A stretch of DNA of 64,000 bases from Bacillus oleivorans (GTDB lineage Bacteria > Bacillota > Bacilli > Bacillales > JC228). Location of the stretch: positions 124,001 through 188,000 of the forward strand of contig NZ_OAOP01000002.1 in NCBI RefSeq assembly GCF_900207585.1. The letters are read 5' to 3'. The notes under the pieces were generated by a model that was not told where the DNA came from, ran no database searches, and saw only the letters and a list, made by a program, of their open reading frames with translations. Numbering within the stretch: the stretch's first letter is position 1; the number at the start of each line of letters is the position of its first letter. Shown here one piece after another: positions 1 to 8,167 of this stretch. Made by a program: the position numbers and the translations under genes.

Positions 1-720
1 GGGAAAGTAACGTCGACAGTTACCATTCCTTCAGTTGAAATTAATACAAACTGGAATCAGATCAATCAATCGAAAATATTGGTTACAGCCTTTTCAGAAG
101 ACTGGAGCTATAAGAGTTATATTTGGGACACAGGAAACTCTCAGCTAGAGTCAATTGAACTGAATCATCCTTTTGCTGGGTGGGGAAGTGAAAGTACTCT
201 TCATTACATAGACTGGGACGAAAATCAGCCTAGTCTGCTCGCCCCTTTAAGACAAATAGATTTTTCTGGAGAAATAACGACGTTAGCAGAAGATGTGTAT
301 TTTTCTAAGTCCTTTGGAAAATGGTTTTTTACTCTCTCTCCTTCTCAACAGTCAGACGATAAGGCCACGTATCATTTCTACCGTTCTGATGGAAAAGATC
401 TTGATCAAATCGAAGTCTTTCATCTTAATAGCTACTCTGAATGGCTTATTCCATATTATGATGTTGCCAGTGAAAAAAATGAACTTTTTTTCTTTGAGCC
501 AGTTGAAGGCGGGGCTGCAGATTTATATAACAAAGGGTTTTTATTGTCTTCCTACCATGTAGACAGCGGTGATAGACAGACCTTAATGGAAGGACTTGAG
601 AATTTACCGATTGAGTGTTCGCCAAATGGAAGCTATTGTATGTATGGATATCAATTAGAGAACATTTTATTAGTCGAAGAGCAAAAAATTGTACCGCTGG
701 TCAAAGAAGAAGAAAACTAA
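1..720 (+). CDS. yqgU: YqgU-like protein, 5' end missing
   Basis: The reading frame is open from the first base of the window, so the gene starts upstream and only about the last 239 codons are seen. The visible part has many aromatic and acidic residues and short repeated beta-like segments, as in a beta-propeller, and contains no transmembrane stretch. Identification as YqgU, a poorly characterised Bacillus lipoprotein, rests mainly on position: yqgU lies just before small membrane genes and yqgX in B. subtilis. The lipoprotein signal would lie outside the window. It ends at a strong hairpin shared with the convergent small gene that follows. Confidence 0.6.
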   Translation, partial: GKVTSTVTIPSVEINTNWNQINQSKILVTAFSEDWSYKSYIWDTGNSQLESIELNHPFAGWGSESTLHYIDWDENQPSLLAPLRQIDFSGEITTLAEDVYFSKSFGKWFFTLSPSQQSDDKATYHFYRSDGKDLDQIEVFHLNSYSEWLIPYYDVASEKNELFFFEPVEGGAADLYNKGFLLSSYHVDSGDRQTLMEGLENLPIECSPNGSYCMYGYQLENILLVEEQKIVPLVKEEEN

Positions 721-752
721 AAAGCAGATGCATTTTAAGCATCTGCTTTTTA
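719..752. terminator. Bidirectional rho-independent terminator
   Basis: An 11-bp perfect stem (AAAGCAGATGC paired with GCATCTGCTTT) encloses a 7-nt loop, with A and T runs on both sides. It sits between the convergent yqgU-like gene and the small minus-strand gene and can serve both. Confidence 0.85.
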
Positions 753-923
753 GTGTACAGCGGGGTAACCGCTATTAAGAATTGTCATAATTGTAAACCA
801 GCCAATTACGAGAAAAGTACCTAGTCCAAACACAATTCCTAAAATATTTTTGTTTTTAAATGATGTAAAAGTTCCAATCGCACCTAGAATAGTCACGAGA
901 GCAAAAATAATAACTAAGCCCAT
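750..923 (-). CDS. DUF2759 family small membrane protein
   Basis: A 57-residue protein on the minus strand. It begins MGLVIIFALVTILGAIG, after an AAAGGAGCT ribosome binding site 6 nt before the ATG. Two hydrophobic segments (about residues 2-18 and 27-50) flank a short basic turn (FKNKN), suggesting a two-pass membrane protein with both ends on the same side. Size, composition and position between yqgU and yqgX fit the YqgW/DUF2759 family, whose function is unknown to me. It ends inside the shared terminator with yqgU. Confidence 0.75.
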   Translation of the reverse strand: MGLVIIFALVTILGAIGTFTSFKNKNILGIVFGLGTFLVIGWFTIMTILNSGYPAVH

Positions 924-1173
924 TCTATTAGCTCCTTTCGATCAGGCAAAAGTTAGATATGTATATAATACCCTTATCATTCCCTCATTATTTTATAAGT
1001 TTTTTTACTATTTGTCGATACTAATCCTGACTTTTTTAACGAATCGACAAAAGTAGTTCCATGCTGGAAACCATCTGCTGTTTTCTCAGAAGGCTTAAAT
1101 CATCCCAGCCTAATAGGATTTCTTTTTTTGTTATAATAATTTATAAATATGCTTAGTAAGGGATGATTAACTG

Positions 1174-1800
1174 ATGAAATGGAAGAGAACACCAGTAGGA
1201 CCTGTTGCAGCCAATTGTTATTTAGTATGGAATGAGAGCAAAAACTGCCTGATTATTGATCCGGGTGGTGAAGATGAAAAAATAAGGGCTGCCATAAAAA
1301 AATTAAACCTGTCACCTCGGGCGATATTATTAACGCACTGTCATTTTGATCATATCGCGGCTCTCGAGGAGATTCGCCAATCTTATTCAATCCCGGTATA
1401 TGTACATGAAAATGAAGCGAAGTGGCTGTTGGATCCTGCATTAAACGGGTCGCAGTTATTTAATTTGGGAACAGTTCGCTGTAAGCCCGCAGACCGCTTT
1501 TTTACAACTGAAGGAACCCTTGATGTAGAAGGTTTTCAGTTTACCTTATTTGAGACTCCTGGTCATTCGCCAGGAAGTGTTTCTTTTTACTTTGAGGATG
1601 ATTGCTTTGTTATTTCAGGCGATGCCTTATTTTACGGAAGTATCGGCAGAACTGATTTGCCAGGGGGAAATCATAAAGAACTTATAAAAAGTATAAAAGA
1701 AAAATTATTAACCTTGCCTGATGATACCATTGTCCTTCCTGGTCATGATCAAGAAACGACGATTAATCAGGAGAAGGAACATAATCCGTTTTTAAAATAG
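1174..1800 (+). CDS. yqgX: Metallo-beta-lactamase fold hydrolase (YqgX)
   Basis: A 208-residue protein of the glyoxalase II-like metallo-hydrolase family. The zinc motif THCHFDH is at about residues 50-56. Further metal ligands are visible in TPGHSPGS (about 128-135), SGDALF (about 149) and PGHDQET near the C-terminus. Length matches B. subtilis YqgX (about 210). It is probably a cytosolic thioester hydrolase; the substrate cannot be read from the sequence. The ATG follows GGGATGATTAACTG, a weak Shine-Dalgarno sequence. An AT-rich promoter-like stretch (TTGTTATAATAATTT) lies about 45 nt upstream. Confidence 0.9.
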   Translation: MKWKRTPVGPVAANCYLVWNESKNCLIIDPGGEDEKIRAAIKKLNLSPRAILLTHCHFDHIAALEEIRQSYSIPVYVHENEAKWLLDPALNGSQLFNLGTVRCKPADRFFTTEGTLDVEGFQFTLFETPGHSPGSVSFYFEDDCFVISGDALFYGSIGRTDLPGGNHKELIKSIKEKLLTLPDDTIVLPGHDQETTINQEKEHNPFLK

Positions 1801-1837
1801 TTCTATTTTCGTACATCAGCAGGAATTTACATAATAA

Positions 1838-2917
1838 ATGGCTAATCATCTATATATGGATACCCTAAATAATTTAATCATAAATAAAATTAGAAAAGAG
1901 AAAACACACTCTATTCCGCTGGATCATTTTATCAATCTTGCGCTTTACTACCCTGAATTAGGTTATTACAAAAAAAACAGAGAAAAAATCGGGAAGAATG
2001 GAGATTTTTATACTTCCCCTTTTGTTTCGGATGTATTTGCGGAAATTATTTTCGATTATTGTTTACACAATCTAGATATATGGGACAGGTTCGATTTTTG
2101 CGAAATCGGTGCAGGAACCGGGAAATTTTTAAGCGGATGGTTTACCTATGCAACAAAAAGATTAAAAAATCGCTTAAATAAAGTCTGTTATTATGCGATT
2201 GAATCAAGTCCGTATCATCGGGAATTATTAAAAAAATACCCTTTTCAGATTCAGGTATTGGAAGAGCTCGACTCACTTTCCCCGATAAATGGTGTTATTT
2301 TTGCAAATGAATGGCTGGATGCGCTGCCTGCAAAAGTTATAACAAAATACGAGGGAACTATCTGTGAAGCAGTTGTGGCTGAAAATAGAGGAGAGCTTTA
2401 TCAAAGATATGAACCTATAAAGGATGAAAAACTTTTGTCTTTTATTGAAAAATATCAGTTAGATCCAAAAGAAGGATTCAAGATCGAACTTCCGCTTAAA
2501 CTTGAGTCGATTTTCCCGATCCTGTCTCAGAAACTTGGGTCGGGCAAAATAATCCTGATTGATTATATGTATCCGATTAAGGAATGGAATACGCCTGCAT
2601 TAATGGATGGGAGTTTAAGGGGATTTAAAAATCATCAGCTTATGAAAAATGTTCTTGAAACTCCTGGTGATATGGATATCACTTATCATCTGCCAATTGA
2701 GTTAATTATCGCGGTTGCAAAGGAAAATGGGTTTATACTGACAGAATCGGCGAGGCAAGATGAATTCTTACTAAAAAATGGGATTTTGGAGAAGCTGGAA
2801 AACCACACCATTTCAGATCCATTCCATCCGGTGGCGAAAAGGAATCGGGCGGTCCAGTCTTTAATTTCACCGGGAGGAATGAGTCCGTATTTTCATGTAT
2901 TAATTTTTGAAAAATAA
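1838..2917 (+). CDS. MidA/NDUFAF7-family SAM-dependent methyltransferase
   Basis: A 359-residue protein of the DUF185 (COG1565) family. The SAM-binding motif EIGAGTGKFL is at about residues 90-99. The family hallmark FANEWLDALP is at about 155-164, and the N-terminal GYY...GDFYTSP block is typical of the family. Eukaryotic and Dictyostelium relatives methylate a complex I subunit; the bacterial substrate is not established. It lies 37 nt after yqgX with no terminator between, so the two are probably co-transcribed. No strong ribosome binding site is visible at the ATG; a second in-frame ATG is at 1856. Confidence 0.85.
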   Translation: MANHLYMDTLNNLIINKIRKEKTHSIPLDHFINLALYYPELGYYKKNREKIGKNGDFYTSPFVSDVFAEIIFDYCLHNLDIWDRFDFCEIGAGTGKFLSGWFTYATKRLKNRLNKVCYYAIESSPYHRELLKKYPFQIQVLEELDSLSPINGVIFANEWLDALPAKVITKYEGTICEAVVAENRGELYQRYEPIKDEKLLSFIEKYQLDPKEGFKIELPLKLESIFPILSQKLGSGKIILIDYMYPIKEWNTPALMDGSLRGFKNHQLMKNVLETPGDMDITYHLPIELIIAVAKENGFILTESARQDEFLLKNGILEKLENHTISDPFHPVAKRNRAVQSLISPGGMSPYFHVLIFEK

Positions 2918-2957
2918 AAAGAGCTTCTTTTCAGGATGGAAAAGGAGCTCTTTTTTG
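2914..2957. terminator. Bidirectional terminator after the methyltransferase gene
   Basis: A long stem (AAAAAGAGCT.CTTTTC paired with GAAAAGGAGCTCTTTTTT, one mismatch) with T-runs in both directions, between the convergent methyltransferase gene and yqgY. Confidence 0.85.
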
Positions 2958-2984
2958 TACAGCTTATGGATATGCTTATGTTTC

Positions 2985-3227
2985 TTAGTGCCCGGCCCCA
3001 GGAGTCATCATAAATGTTGTGTAGTAAGTAAAACCTGCGAAGAACACCGTTAGATATGCACCAAAAATGTAAATGTACATTCTCTCTGAGAGCTTTAAAT
3101 AACCTAAGAAAACGAAAAAGGCCGTTTGACCGAAGAAAAGTAAAGAGATTTCGACCATATCTCCTAAGAAAAACATAATTGCAAAAATTCCAGTCCAGAA
3201 GCCAAGTACTCTGTACATTCGATCCAT
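2985..3227 (-). CDS. yqgY: DUF2626 membrane protein YqgY
   Basis: An 80-residue hydrophobic protein. It starts MDRMYRVLGFWTGIFA and has three predicted membrane segments at roughly residues 8-22, 27-43 and 51-70. An AAGGAGGGA ribosome binding site precedes the ATG. Length and sequence match B. subtilis YqgY (DUF2626), a conserved Bacillaceae protein without known function. It is transcribed towards the methyltransferase gene and away from comGA. Confidence 0.88.
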   Translation of the reverse strand: MDRMYRVLGFWTGIFAIMFFLGDMVEISLLFFGQTAFFVFLGYLKLSERMYIYIFGAYLTVFFAGFTYYTTFMMTPGAGH

Positions 3228-3439
3228 ATGTATCCCTCCTTCGTGCCCACTATGCTACTACAACATTATATATAAAAGTGATGAGCAATGTAAATATTTC
3301 CTCAAGGAAAGTTTGTGTCAGTTTCATAACAATTATTCTTGGCAGCACCATTAATTTCAGAAAACGCTGTCATGTTAATGGTTTTTAGTGGTTTTAACAA
3401 TAAGCAAAAAAATTTTAAAATTCTAAAGGAATTTTTCAT

Positions 3440-4552
3440 GTGAGTACCGAAAATGTAAGTGCCGGAGAAAAACAGAGAAAGGAAGTTGATCCAATTGCTA
3501 TGATAGAGCAACAGGTCCGGAATTTAATTAAAAAAGCACTTTCCCTCCATGCAAGTGATATTCACATTGTCCCTAAAGAAAAGACCTCTAAAATATTCTT
3601 CCGCCTGCAGCATATTTTACGCTTTATTCAAGACCTTCCCCATGAAGACTCAAGCCGGCTGATTGCCCATTTTAAGTTTATGGCCGGATTAGACATTGGT
3701 GAAAAAAGAAAGCCACAAAGCGGTGCATATACAACCGTATTGGATGACCTAAAAGTTTCTCTCAGGCTTTCTACCCTTCCCACATCATTTTCTGAAAGCT
3801 TAAGTATTCGGATTCTTCCTCAGGAAACTGCCATTCCGATTGAGCAAGTAGCTCTCTTCCCTTCAACCACAAAAAAATTAATTTCCCTTTTAAAGCATGC
3901 CCATGGTCTTATTTTATTCACTGGACCCACTGGGAGCGGTAAATCAACAACTCTATATACTCTTCTCAAACATTCTTCTAAGTGGCTGAAACGGAATATT
4001 ATTTCGCTCGAGGATCCTATTGAAAAAACCTCATCTGATTTTCTGCAGGTTCAGGTAAATGAAAAGGCAGGCGTATCTTATGCAAGCGGATTAAAGGCGA
4101 TATTACGCCATGACCCGGATGTCATTGTGGTTGGGGAAATAAGAGACGAAGAGACAGCAAAAGTTGCAGTCCGTGCTGCTTTAACTGGGCATTTAGTTTT
4201 GACAACCATGCATACAAGAAATGCTAAAGGGGCTGTAACACGTCTTTTGGAATTAGGGGTGAAAGATTATGAAGTTGAACAAGCGCTTATAGCTGTTACT
4301 GCCCAGAGGCTAATTCAAGTAAAATGCCCATACTGCGGCCGAGATTGCTCAATACATTGTCCATTTTATAAAAGAAAAAGGGCTTGTATTTTTGAGTTAC
4401 TGGCTGGGAAGGAATTGCAAAAAATTCTAAGAGAAGTAAAAAACCATAGGAATGTCCATTACAGGACTTTAAAAGAGGAGTTAAAAAAAGGGATGGCATT
4501 AGGTTTTATAGATCAAGAAGAATTTGAACGGTGGTCTTTCTCAGTTGAATAA
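3440..4552 (+). CDS. comGA: Competence pseudopilus assembly ATPase ComGA
   Basis: GspE/PilB-type secretion ATPase that powers assembly of the DNA-uptake pseudopilus at the membrane. Visible motifs are LHASDIHI near residue 36, Walker A GPTGSGKSTT near 163, the Asp box LEDPIE near 191, Walker B VGEIRDEET near 231, and LTGHLVLTTMHT near 250. CPYCGRDCSIHC near 300 is a cysteine cluster. The 370-residue length is close to the family norm. The GTG start is chosen because AAAGGA lies about 9 nt upstream; the first ATG (3500) has poorer spacing. First gene of comGA-comGG. I found no convincing ComK box upstream. Confidence 0.95.
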   Translation: MSTENVSAGEKQRKEVDPIAMIEQQVRNLIKKALSLHASDIHIVPKEKTSKIFFRLQHILRFIQDLPHEDSSRLIAHFKFMAGLDIGEKRKPQSGAYTTVLDDLKVSLRLSTLPTSFSESLSIRILPQETAIPIEQVALFPSTTKKLISLLKHAHGLILFTGPTGSGKSTTLYTLLKHSSKWLKRNIISLEDPIEKTSSDFLQVQVNEKAGVSYASGLKAILRHDPDVIVVGEIRDEETAKVAVRAALTGHLVLTTMHTRNAKGAVTRLLELGVKDYEVEQALIAVTAQRLIQVKCPYCGRDCSIHCPFYKRKRACIFELLAGKELQKILREVKNHRNVHYRTLKEELKKGMALGFIDQEEFERWSFSVE

Positions 4553-5576
4553 GAAGTGGAGCGTAAAGGAACAAATCCATTTTTTTAAAAGGCTAGGGGA
4601 ACTATTGCAGGCAGGCTATCATATTCAAGAAGCACTCCTATTTTTAAAAATGACAGATTTCCTATCAAAGAAAACCGATTGGGGCGAAGCAATTTCGGAA
4701 TTAAAAAGTGGTAAACACCTCTTTTCGATTCTTAGGGATTGGAGGTTTGAATCTGACCTCGTCATTTTTGTTATGATTGCTGAAAAGCACGGGAATATTG
4801 GCGAGGCACTAATAAAGGGAAGTCAGTTTCTTGAACAATTAAATAGCCATAAAGAAAAAATTAAGAAGATGATGGTGTATCCTTTTGTGTTATTGGTGAT
4901 TTCTGCAGGTTTATTTATCATAACTTGTATCTGGCTTTTACCTCAGTTTGAATCAATGTTCAGTCAATCCTCTGTTAAATCTCCCTGGACCTTAAAATTT
5001 TTACTGTTTTTTAAAAATGATCTTCCTGATCTCTCTCTATGGTTACTCCTGATCTCACTTTTGAATGTTATATGCTATGCGTTAATAACCCAATGGGTTT
5101 CTGCGACGAAAAGACATCTATTTTGGTCAGTTATCCCTATTGTTGGCCCAATTGTGAAACTCTATCATTCCTGCTTCTTCTCCTATCAATGGAGTATTTT
5201 GCTGCAAAAAGGCTTATCTTATCTTGAATGTGTTGCCTTTATGAAGGAATGGGAGGATAAACCTTTCTATCAGGAAATGTCAATCAGAATGAAACAATCA
5301 CTTTCTAAAGGTGAATCTTTATCTGACACAGTTAGGGAGGAGCGAATTTTTTTAAAGGAATTGCCGCACTTAATCGAACATGGACAAAAAAATGGAAGAA
5401 TGGAAAGAGAGTTTCTGTCATTTTCGCTTATTTGTTCTGAAACTCTGGAGAAAAAAATGCTCACCTTCAGCAAATTAATCCAGCCAATTTGTTTTTTGTG
5501 TATTGGTGTTGTTGTGGTTTTACTCTATGTTTCAGTCATGTTTCCAGTGATACAAATGCTGGAAGGAATTAAATAG
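4524..5576 (+). CDS. comGB: Competence pseudopilus inner-membrane protein ComGB
   Basis: A GspF/PilC-type polytopic platform protein, 350 residues. It has two T2SSF repeats (roughly residues 15-125 and 220-330) and three main hydrophobic segments (about 113-133, 160-180 and 320-343). It anchors the ComGA ATPase and the pseudopilins. The frame overlaps comGA by 29 nt and starts at a TTG; a second in-frame TTG at 4545 is an alternative. The overlap suggests translational coupling. Confidence 0.93.
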   Translation: MNGGLSQLNKKWSVKEQIHFFKRLGELLQAGYHIQEALLFLKMTDFLSKKTDWGEAISELKSGKHLFSILRDWRFESDLVIFVMIAEKHGNIGEALIKGSQFLEQLNSHKEKIKKMMVYPFVLLVISAGLFIITCIWLLPQFESMFSQSSVKSPWTLKFLLFFKNDLPDLSLWLLLISLLNVICYALITQWVSATKRHLFWSVIPIVGPIVKLYHSCFFSYQWSILLQKGLSYLECVAFMKEWEDKPFYQEMSIRMKQSLSKGESLSDTVREERIFLKELPHLIEHGQKNGRMEREFLSFSLICSETLEKKMLTFSKLIQPICFLCIGVVVVLLYVSVMFPVIQMLEGIK

Positions 5577-5586
5577 GAGGATTTCT

Positions 5587-5892
5587 ATGAGGAATGAAAA
5601 AGGTTTTACTTTAATCGAAATGATGATTGTTTTATTAATTATTTCGATTTTGCTCGTGATTACTGTTCCAAATGTAGCTAAACATCAGGAAACAATTAAA
5701 GGTAAAGGCTGTGAGGCTTTTATACGTCTTGTCGAAGGACAGATTCAAGCCTTTATGCTGGATAAAGATGAGAAACCAGCCAGTTATGATGATTTAGCAT
5801 CTGATGGGTATTTGCCTGAGCAAGTGCCATCATGTGAAGATGAAGTAAGCGAGTTATTTAGCGACAGTGGAGAAGCAAATGGCAGCTCATAG
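5587..5892 (+). CDS. comGC: Major competence pseudopilin ComGC
   Basis: A 101-residue type IV-like prepilin. The N-terminal MRNEKGFTLIEMMIVLL has the prepilin peptidase site between G6 and F7, with Glu at position +5 and a hydrophobic helix. Two downstream cysteines (GKGCEAF and PSCEDE) could form the intramolecular disulfide known for ComGC. A perfect AGGAGG lies 7 nt before the ATG. Main structural subunit of the uptake filament, expected to be processed by ComC. Confidence 0.95.
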   Translation: MRNEKGFTLIEMMIVLLIISILLVITVPNVAKHQETIKGKGCEAFIRLVEGQIQAFMLDKDEKPASYDDLASDGYLPEQVPSCEDEVSELFSDSGEANGSS

Positions 5893-6328
5893 GAAGAAAT
5901 GGGATGCACAGGGCTTTACTCTAACAGAGATTCTAATCGTCTTATCTATCTTCCTCATTTGTACGAGCATCTTTATCTTTTCTGTACAACCCCTTGACCG
6001 GCATTTCAAAGAATCTCAATTTATCACACAATTAGAAAAGGATCTGCATTTGGCAAAAGTATATGCGATGTCTCATTTTCAGACAGTTAGAATTCAATTT
6101 GTGCCAGAGGAAAACCGGTATATGATTTTAACCGGAATCAATAACTATTTAGTTCAAAGAAAATATAATGATGAAATTAAGGTTATCAATTCTACCTTAA
6201 GACAGTTTTACTATTTGCCAAATGGCAATGTAAGTAAGTTTGGAACATTTTATATTTTAATAGGTGAGAAACGCTATAAGTTTGTTATTTATGTAGGCAA
6301 AGGGAGAACCGAAATTGAAGCAATTTAA
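5879..6328 (+). CDS. comGD: Minor competence pseudopilin ComGD
   Basis: A 149-residue prepilin-like protein. Its AQGFTLTEILIVLSIFL segment (cleavage after G at about residue 11) starts a hydrophobic helix. I chose the ATG at 5879 because GGAGAAG precedes it by 6 nt; an upstream GTG at 5867 is in frame but overlaps this site. It overlaps the end of comGC by 14 nt. Minor pseudopilin of the DNA-uptake machine. Confidence 0.92.
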   Translation: MAAHRKKWDAQGFTLTEILIVLSIFLICTSIFIFSVQPLDRHFKESQFITQLEKDLHLAKVYAMSHFQTVRIQFVPEENRYMILTGINNYLVQRKYNDEIKVINSTLRQFYYLPNGNVSKFGTFYILIGEKRYKFVIYVGKGRTEIEAI

Positions 6329-6632
6329 TGAAGATGGGTTTACATTAGTCGAAGCATTATTTGCTTTCATTCTGATTCTGCTTTGTATGTTTCTCATGAC
6401 TTCACTCTTTTTAGTTTATAACCAAAGAGCCCAGTTCAAGGAGGATATCGGCACACTTTATTCCTTAAAACAGGCGATTATGGAAATGGAATCACTCGAA
6501 GATAGGGAATATCAGTTCAGCAATTTTTATGGAAAGTTTGAGGTTACGATTTTAAATGGGGAGGTTTGTATCAATAAGCAAAGTGAACAGAAAAAAGAGG
6601 ATACAAAATGTCTTAAACTTATCGAGAAATAG
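6315..6632 (+). CDS. comGE: Minor competence pseudopilin ComGE
   Basis: A 105-residue prepilin-like protein starting at a TTG with GGGAG about 9 nt upstream. It begins MKQFNEDGFTLVEALFAF, with the peptidase site after G8 and Glu at +5, followed by a membrane helix. It overlaps comGD by 14 nt. Sequence beyond the helix is poorly conserved in this family, so assignment rests on the pilin motif and operon position. Confidence 0.9.
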   Translation: MKQFNEDGFTLVEALFAFILILLCMFLMTSLFLVYNQRAQFKEDIGTLYSLKQAIMEMESLEDREYQFSNFYGKFEVTILNGEVCINKQSEQKKEDTKCLKLIEK

Positions 6633-7056
6633 TAAGGGTTTTACTTTAATTGAGACTCTTATTTCTTTTTCGATCCTGCTTCTTATATCCAGTATGACGC
6701 TCGTTATCCTTTATTTGATTGCAAGCGTAGATCTGAGGAGTCAGTCCTTTGAAGAATATGAATTTTTTATTTTTTTCGAAGAAATTCAACGTGAACTGTA
6801 CGATGCGGAAACTGTGAGTATTACAGATGCTTCCCTTCATATTATGACTCCTGAGAGAACCGTTACTTATTCTCAATACCATGAAATCGTACGAAGGAGG
6901 GTGAACGGATTGGGACATGAATTAGTGCTACAGCATATCTCTGATTTCGAAGTGCAGATTGTGAATAATCGGTTGCGGTGCAGAGTTACTTTCTTAAATG
7001 GTGAGACCATTTCCAAGGATTGGTTTACCATTCATCGGTTGGAGTTTGTTTCATGA
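6556..7056 (+). CDS. comGF: Minor competence pseudopilin ComGF
   Basis: The pilin motif SKGFTLIETLISF lies at about residues 26-38, followed by one membrane helix and a soluble domain. Counted from the ATG at 6556 the protein is 166 residues, with a leader near 28 residues that is long for this family. The only ATG close to the motif (6608) is out of frame and followed by a stop. The true start is therefore uncertain: the ATG at 6556 (GAGGTT about 11 nt upstream) or a GTG at 6583. Overlaps comGE by 77 nt. Confidence 0.85.
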   Translation: MGRFVSISKVNRKKRIQNVLNLSRNSKGFTLIETLISFSILLLISSMTLVILYLIASVDLRSQSFEEYEFFIFFEEIQRELYDAETVSITDASLHIMTPERTVTYSQYHEIVRRRVNGLGHELVLQHISDFEVQIVNNRLRCRVTFLNGETISKDWFTIHRLEFVS

Positions 7057-7406
7057 ATGAAAATGGAGCGATCTATCCTTATACAGCCCTTTTTGCAGTC
7101 TTTTTTCTGGGCGTTTGCACATCTTTTTTAAATATGTATGTGACTGAGGTTGCACTCTTTCAGGAAATGCAGCAAATTGAAACCTTGCAAAGCCTAGTTG
7201 GGATGACCGTCCATTATATCGAGGAAAGTCCAGTTCAGTCCGAGCGGAAAACCTATCACTATAATGAGGGAATCGTCCATGTGAATGTGCTAGCAGGAAA
7301 AGAAGAAAAAACGCTCTTCCAGCTTCAATGCATAACAAAAAAGGGTGCGACCTATACATGGGAGTTATGGTATGATAGGACAAACCATACTTGGAATCGT
7401 TATTAA
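7053..7406 (+). CDS. comGG: Competence protein ComGG
   Basis: A 117-residue protein with an N-terminal hydrophobic helix (about residues 6-24, beginning NGAIYPYTALFAVFFLG) but no canonical GFTLxE site, as is usual for ComGG. The ATG overlaps the comGF stop (ATGA), and TTGGAG lies about 9 nt upstream. I preferred it to an upstream in-frame TTG. Last gene of the comG operon. Confidence 0.88.
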   Translation: MNENGAIYPYTALFAVFFLGVCTSFLNMYVTEVALFQEMQQIETLQSLVGMTVHYIEESPVQSERKTYHYNEGIVHVNVLAGKEEKTLFQLQCITKKGATYTWELWYDRTNHTWNRY

Positions 7407-7420
7407 AAGGGCAGAGGATT

Positions 7421-7918
7421 ATGTTGGAAAAACCTATTTATCTTACTGGCTTTATGGGATCAGGAAAATCCACTTTATCGCAGTTATTAGGTAAAGAACT
7501 TGCTGTACCCGTGTTTGACACTGATCAGTTAGCTGAAACACTCGAACAGACAAAAATCAAAGACATTTTTGCCAGCAAGGGTGAAGAACATTTTCGGGTA
7601 TTAGAAACGAAAGTACTTCAATCTATTCGTCAGCATGCCGTTGTTTCAACTGGCGGGGGAATTGTCATAAAAGAAGAAAATCGGAAATGGATGCTGAAAA
7701 ATGGAATCGTTGTTTTTCTAGACTGTGATTTTGAGACATTATGGGCTCGGATTAAGGGTGATTCTACAAGGCCATTAGCAAAAAGCAAAGAAAACGTTAC
7801 TAAACTTTATCTTGAACGCAAGCCATTGTATCAGCAATGCCATATTCAAATGAATACAACTGATTTGACGGTCCAGCAAACACTTACGGTATTACTTAAT
7901 GAATTAAAAAACTTCTAA
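7421..7918 (+). CDS. aroK: Shikimate kinase
   Basis: A 165-residue P-loop kinase that phosphorylates shikimate in the chorismate pathway. Visible features are Walker A GFMGSGKST (residues 9-17), FDTDQ (shikimate-binding Asp near 34), FR at about 57, and the GGG motif STGGGI near 78. The lid arginine is in STRPLA near 130. The ATG at 7421 follows an AGAGG site; an in-frame TTG at 7391 overlaps comGG and is less likely. It lies 14 nt after comGG and may be read from the comG promoter as well as its own. Confidence 0.93.
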   Translation: MLEKPIYLTGFMGSGKSTLSQLLGKELAVPVFDTDQLAETLEQTKIKDIFASKGEEHFRVLETKVLQSIRQHAVVSTGGGIVIKEENRKWMLKNGIVVFLDCDFETLWARIKGDSTRPLAKSKENVTKLYLERKPLYQQCHIQMNTTDLTVQQTLTVLLNELKNF

Positions 7919-7953
7919 ATGGACAGACTGTTGGTAATAGGTGGTGTACCGAT

Positions 7954-8133
7954 ATGTCTATGAATGATTACGTAAAGTTTATCACTCAAACCGTTGTTCA
8001 GCATTATGCACAGCCAAAAGATGAAAGAAAGCAACAAAAACAGCTAAAAAAGGAATATAAGCAGCCTTTTTTGACGAAATGGTTTGGGTTAATCCCTTTT
8101 GCTTTCTTTTCCATCTTTAAAAAAAGAGGATGA
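7954..8133 (+). CDS. yqzE: YqzE family small protein
   Basis: A 59-residue protein (MSMNDYVKFITQTVVQHY...), very basic in the middle (KDERKQQKQLKKEYKQ), with a hydrophobic C-terminal stretch WFGLIPFAFFSIF. AGGTGG lies about 9 nt before the ATG. In B. subtilis yqzE directly follows comGG; here aroK is between them. Function unknown, probably membrane-associated. Confidence 0.85.
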   Translation: MSMNDYVKFITQTVVQHYAQPKDERKQQKQLKKEYKQPFLTKWFGLIPFAFFSIFKKRG

Positions 8134-8166
8134 GCCGGTCGATTCAGCCGGATTCATCCTCTTTTC
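8122..8166. terminator. Bidirectional terminator between yqzE and yqhG
   Basis: AAAAGAGGATGA pairs with TCATCCTCTTTT, with an inner CCGG/CCGG stem. T-runs follow on both strands. It separates two convergent units. Confidence 0.85.
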
Positions 8167-8167
8167 C

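Noticed and set aside
850-1056. Plus-strand frame of 68 codons
   Set aside because: It is antisense to the DUF2759 gene, which has a good ribosome binding site and family fit.
3340-3439. ComK box before comGA
   Set aside because: A/T-rich runs are present but no pair of AAAA-N5-TTTT motifs at accepted spacing was found.
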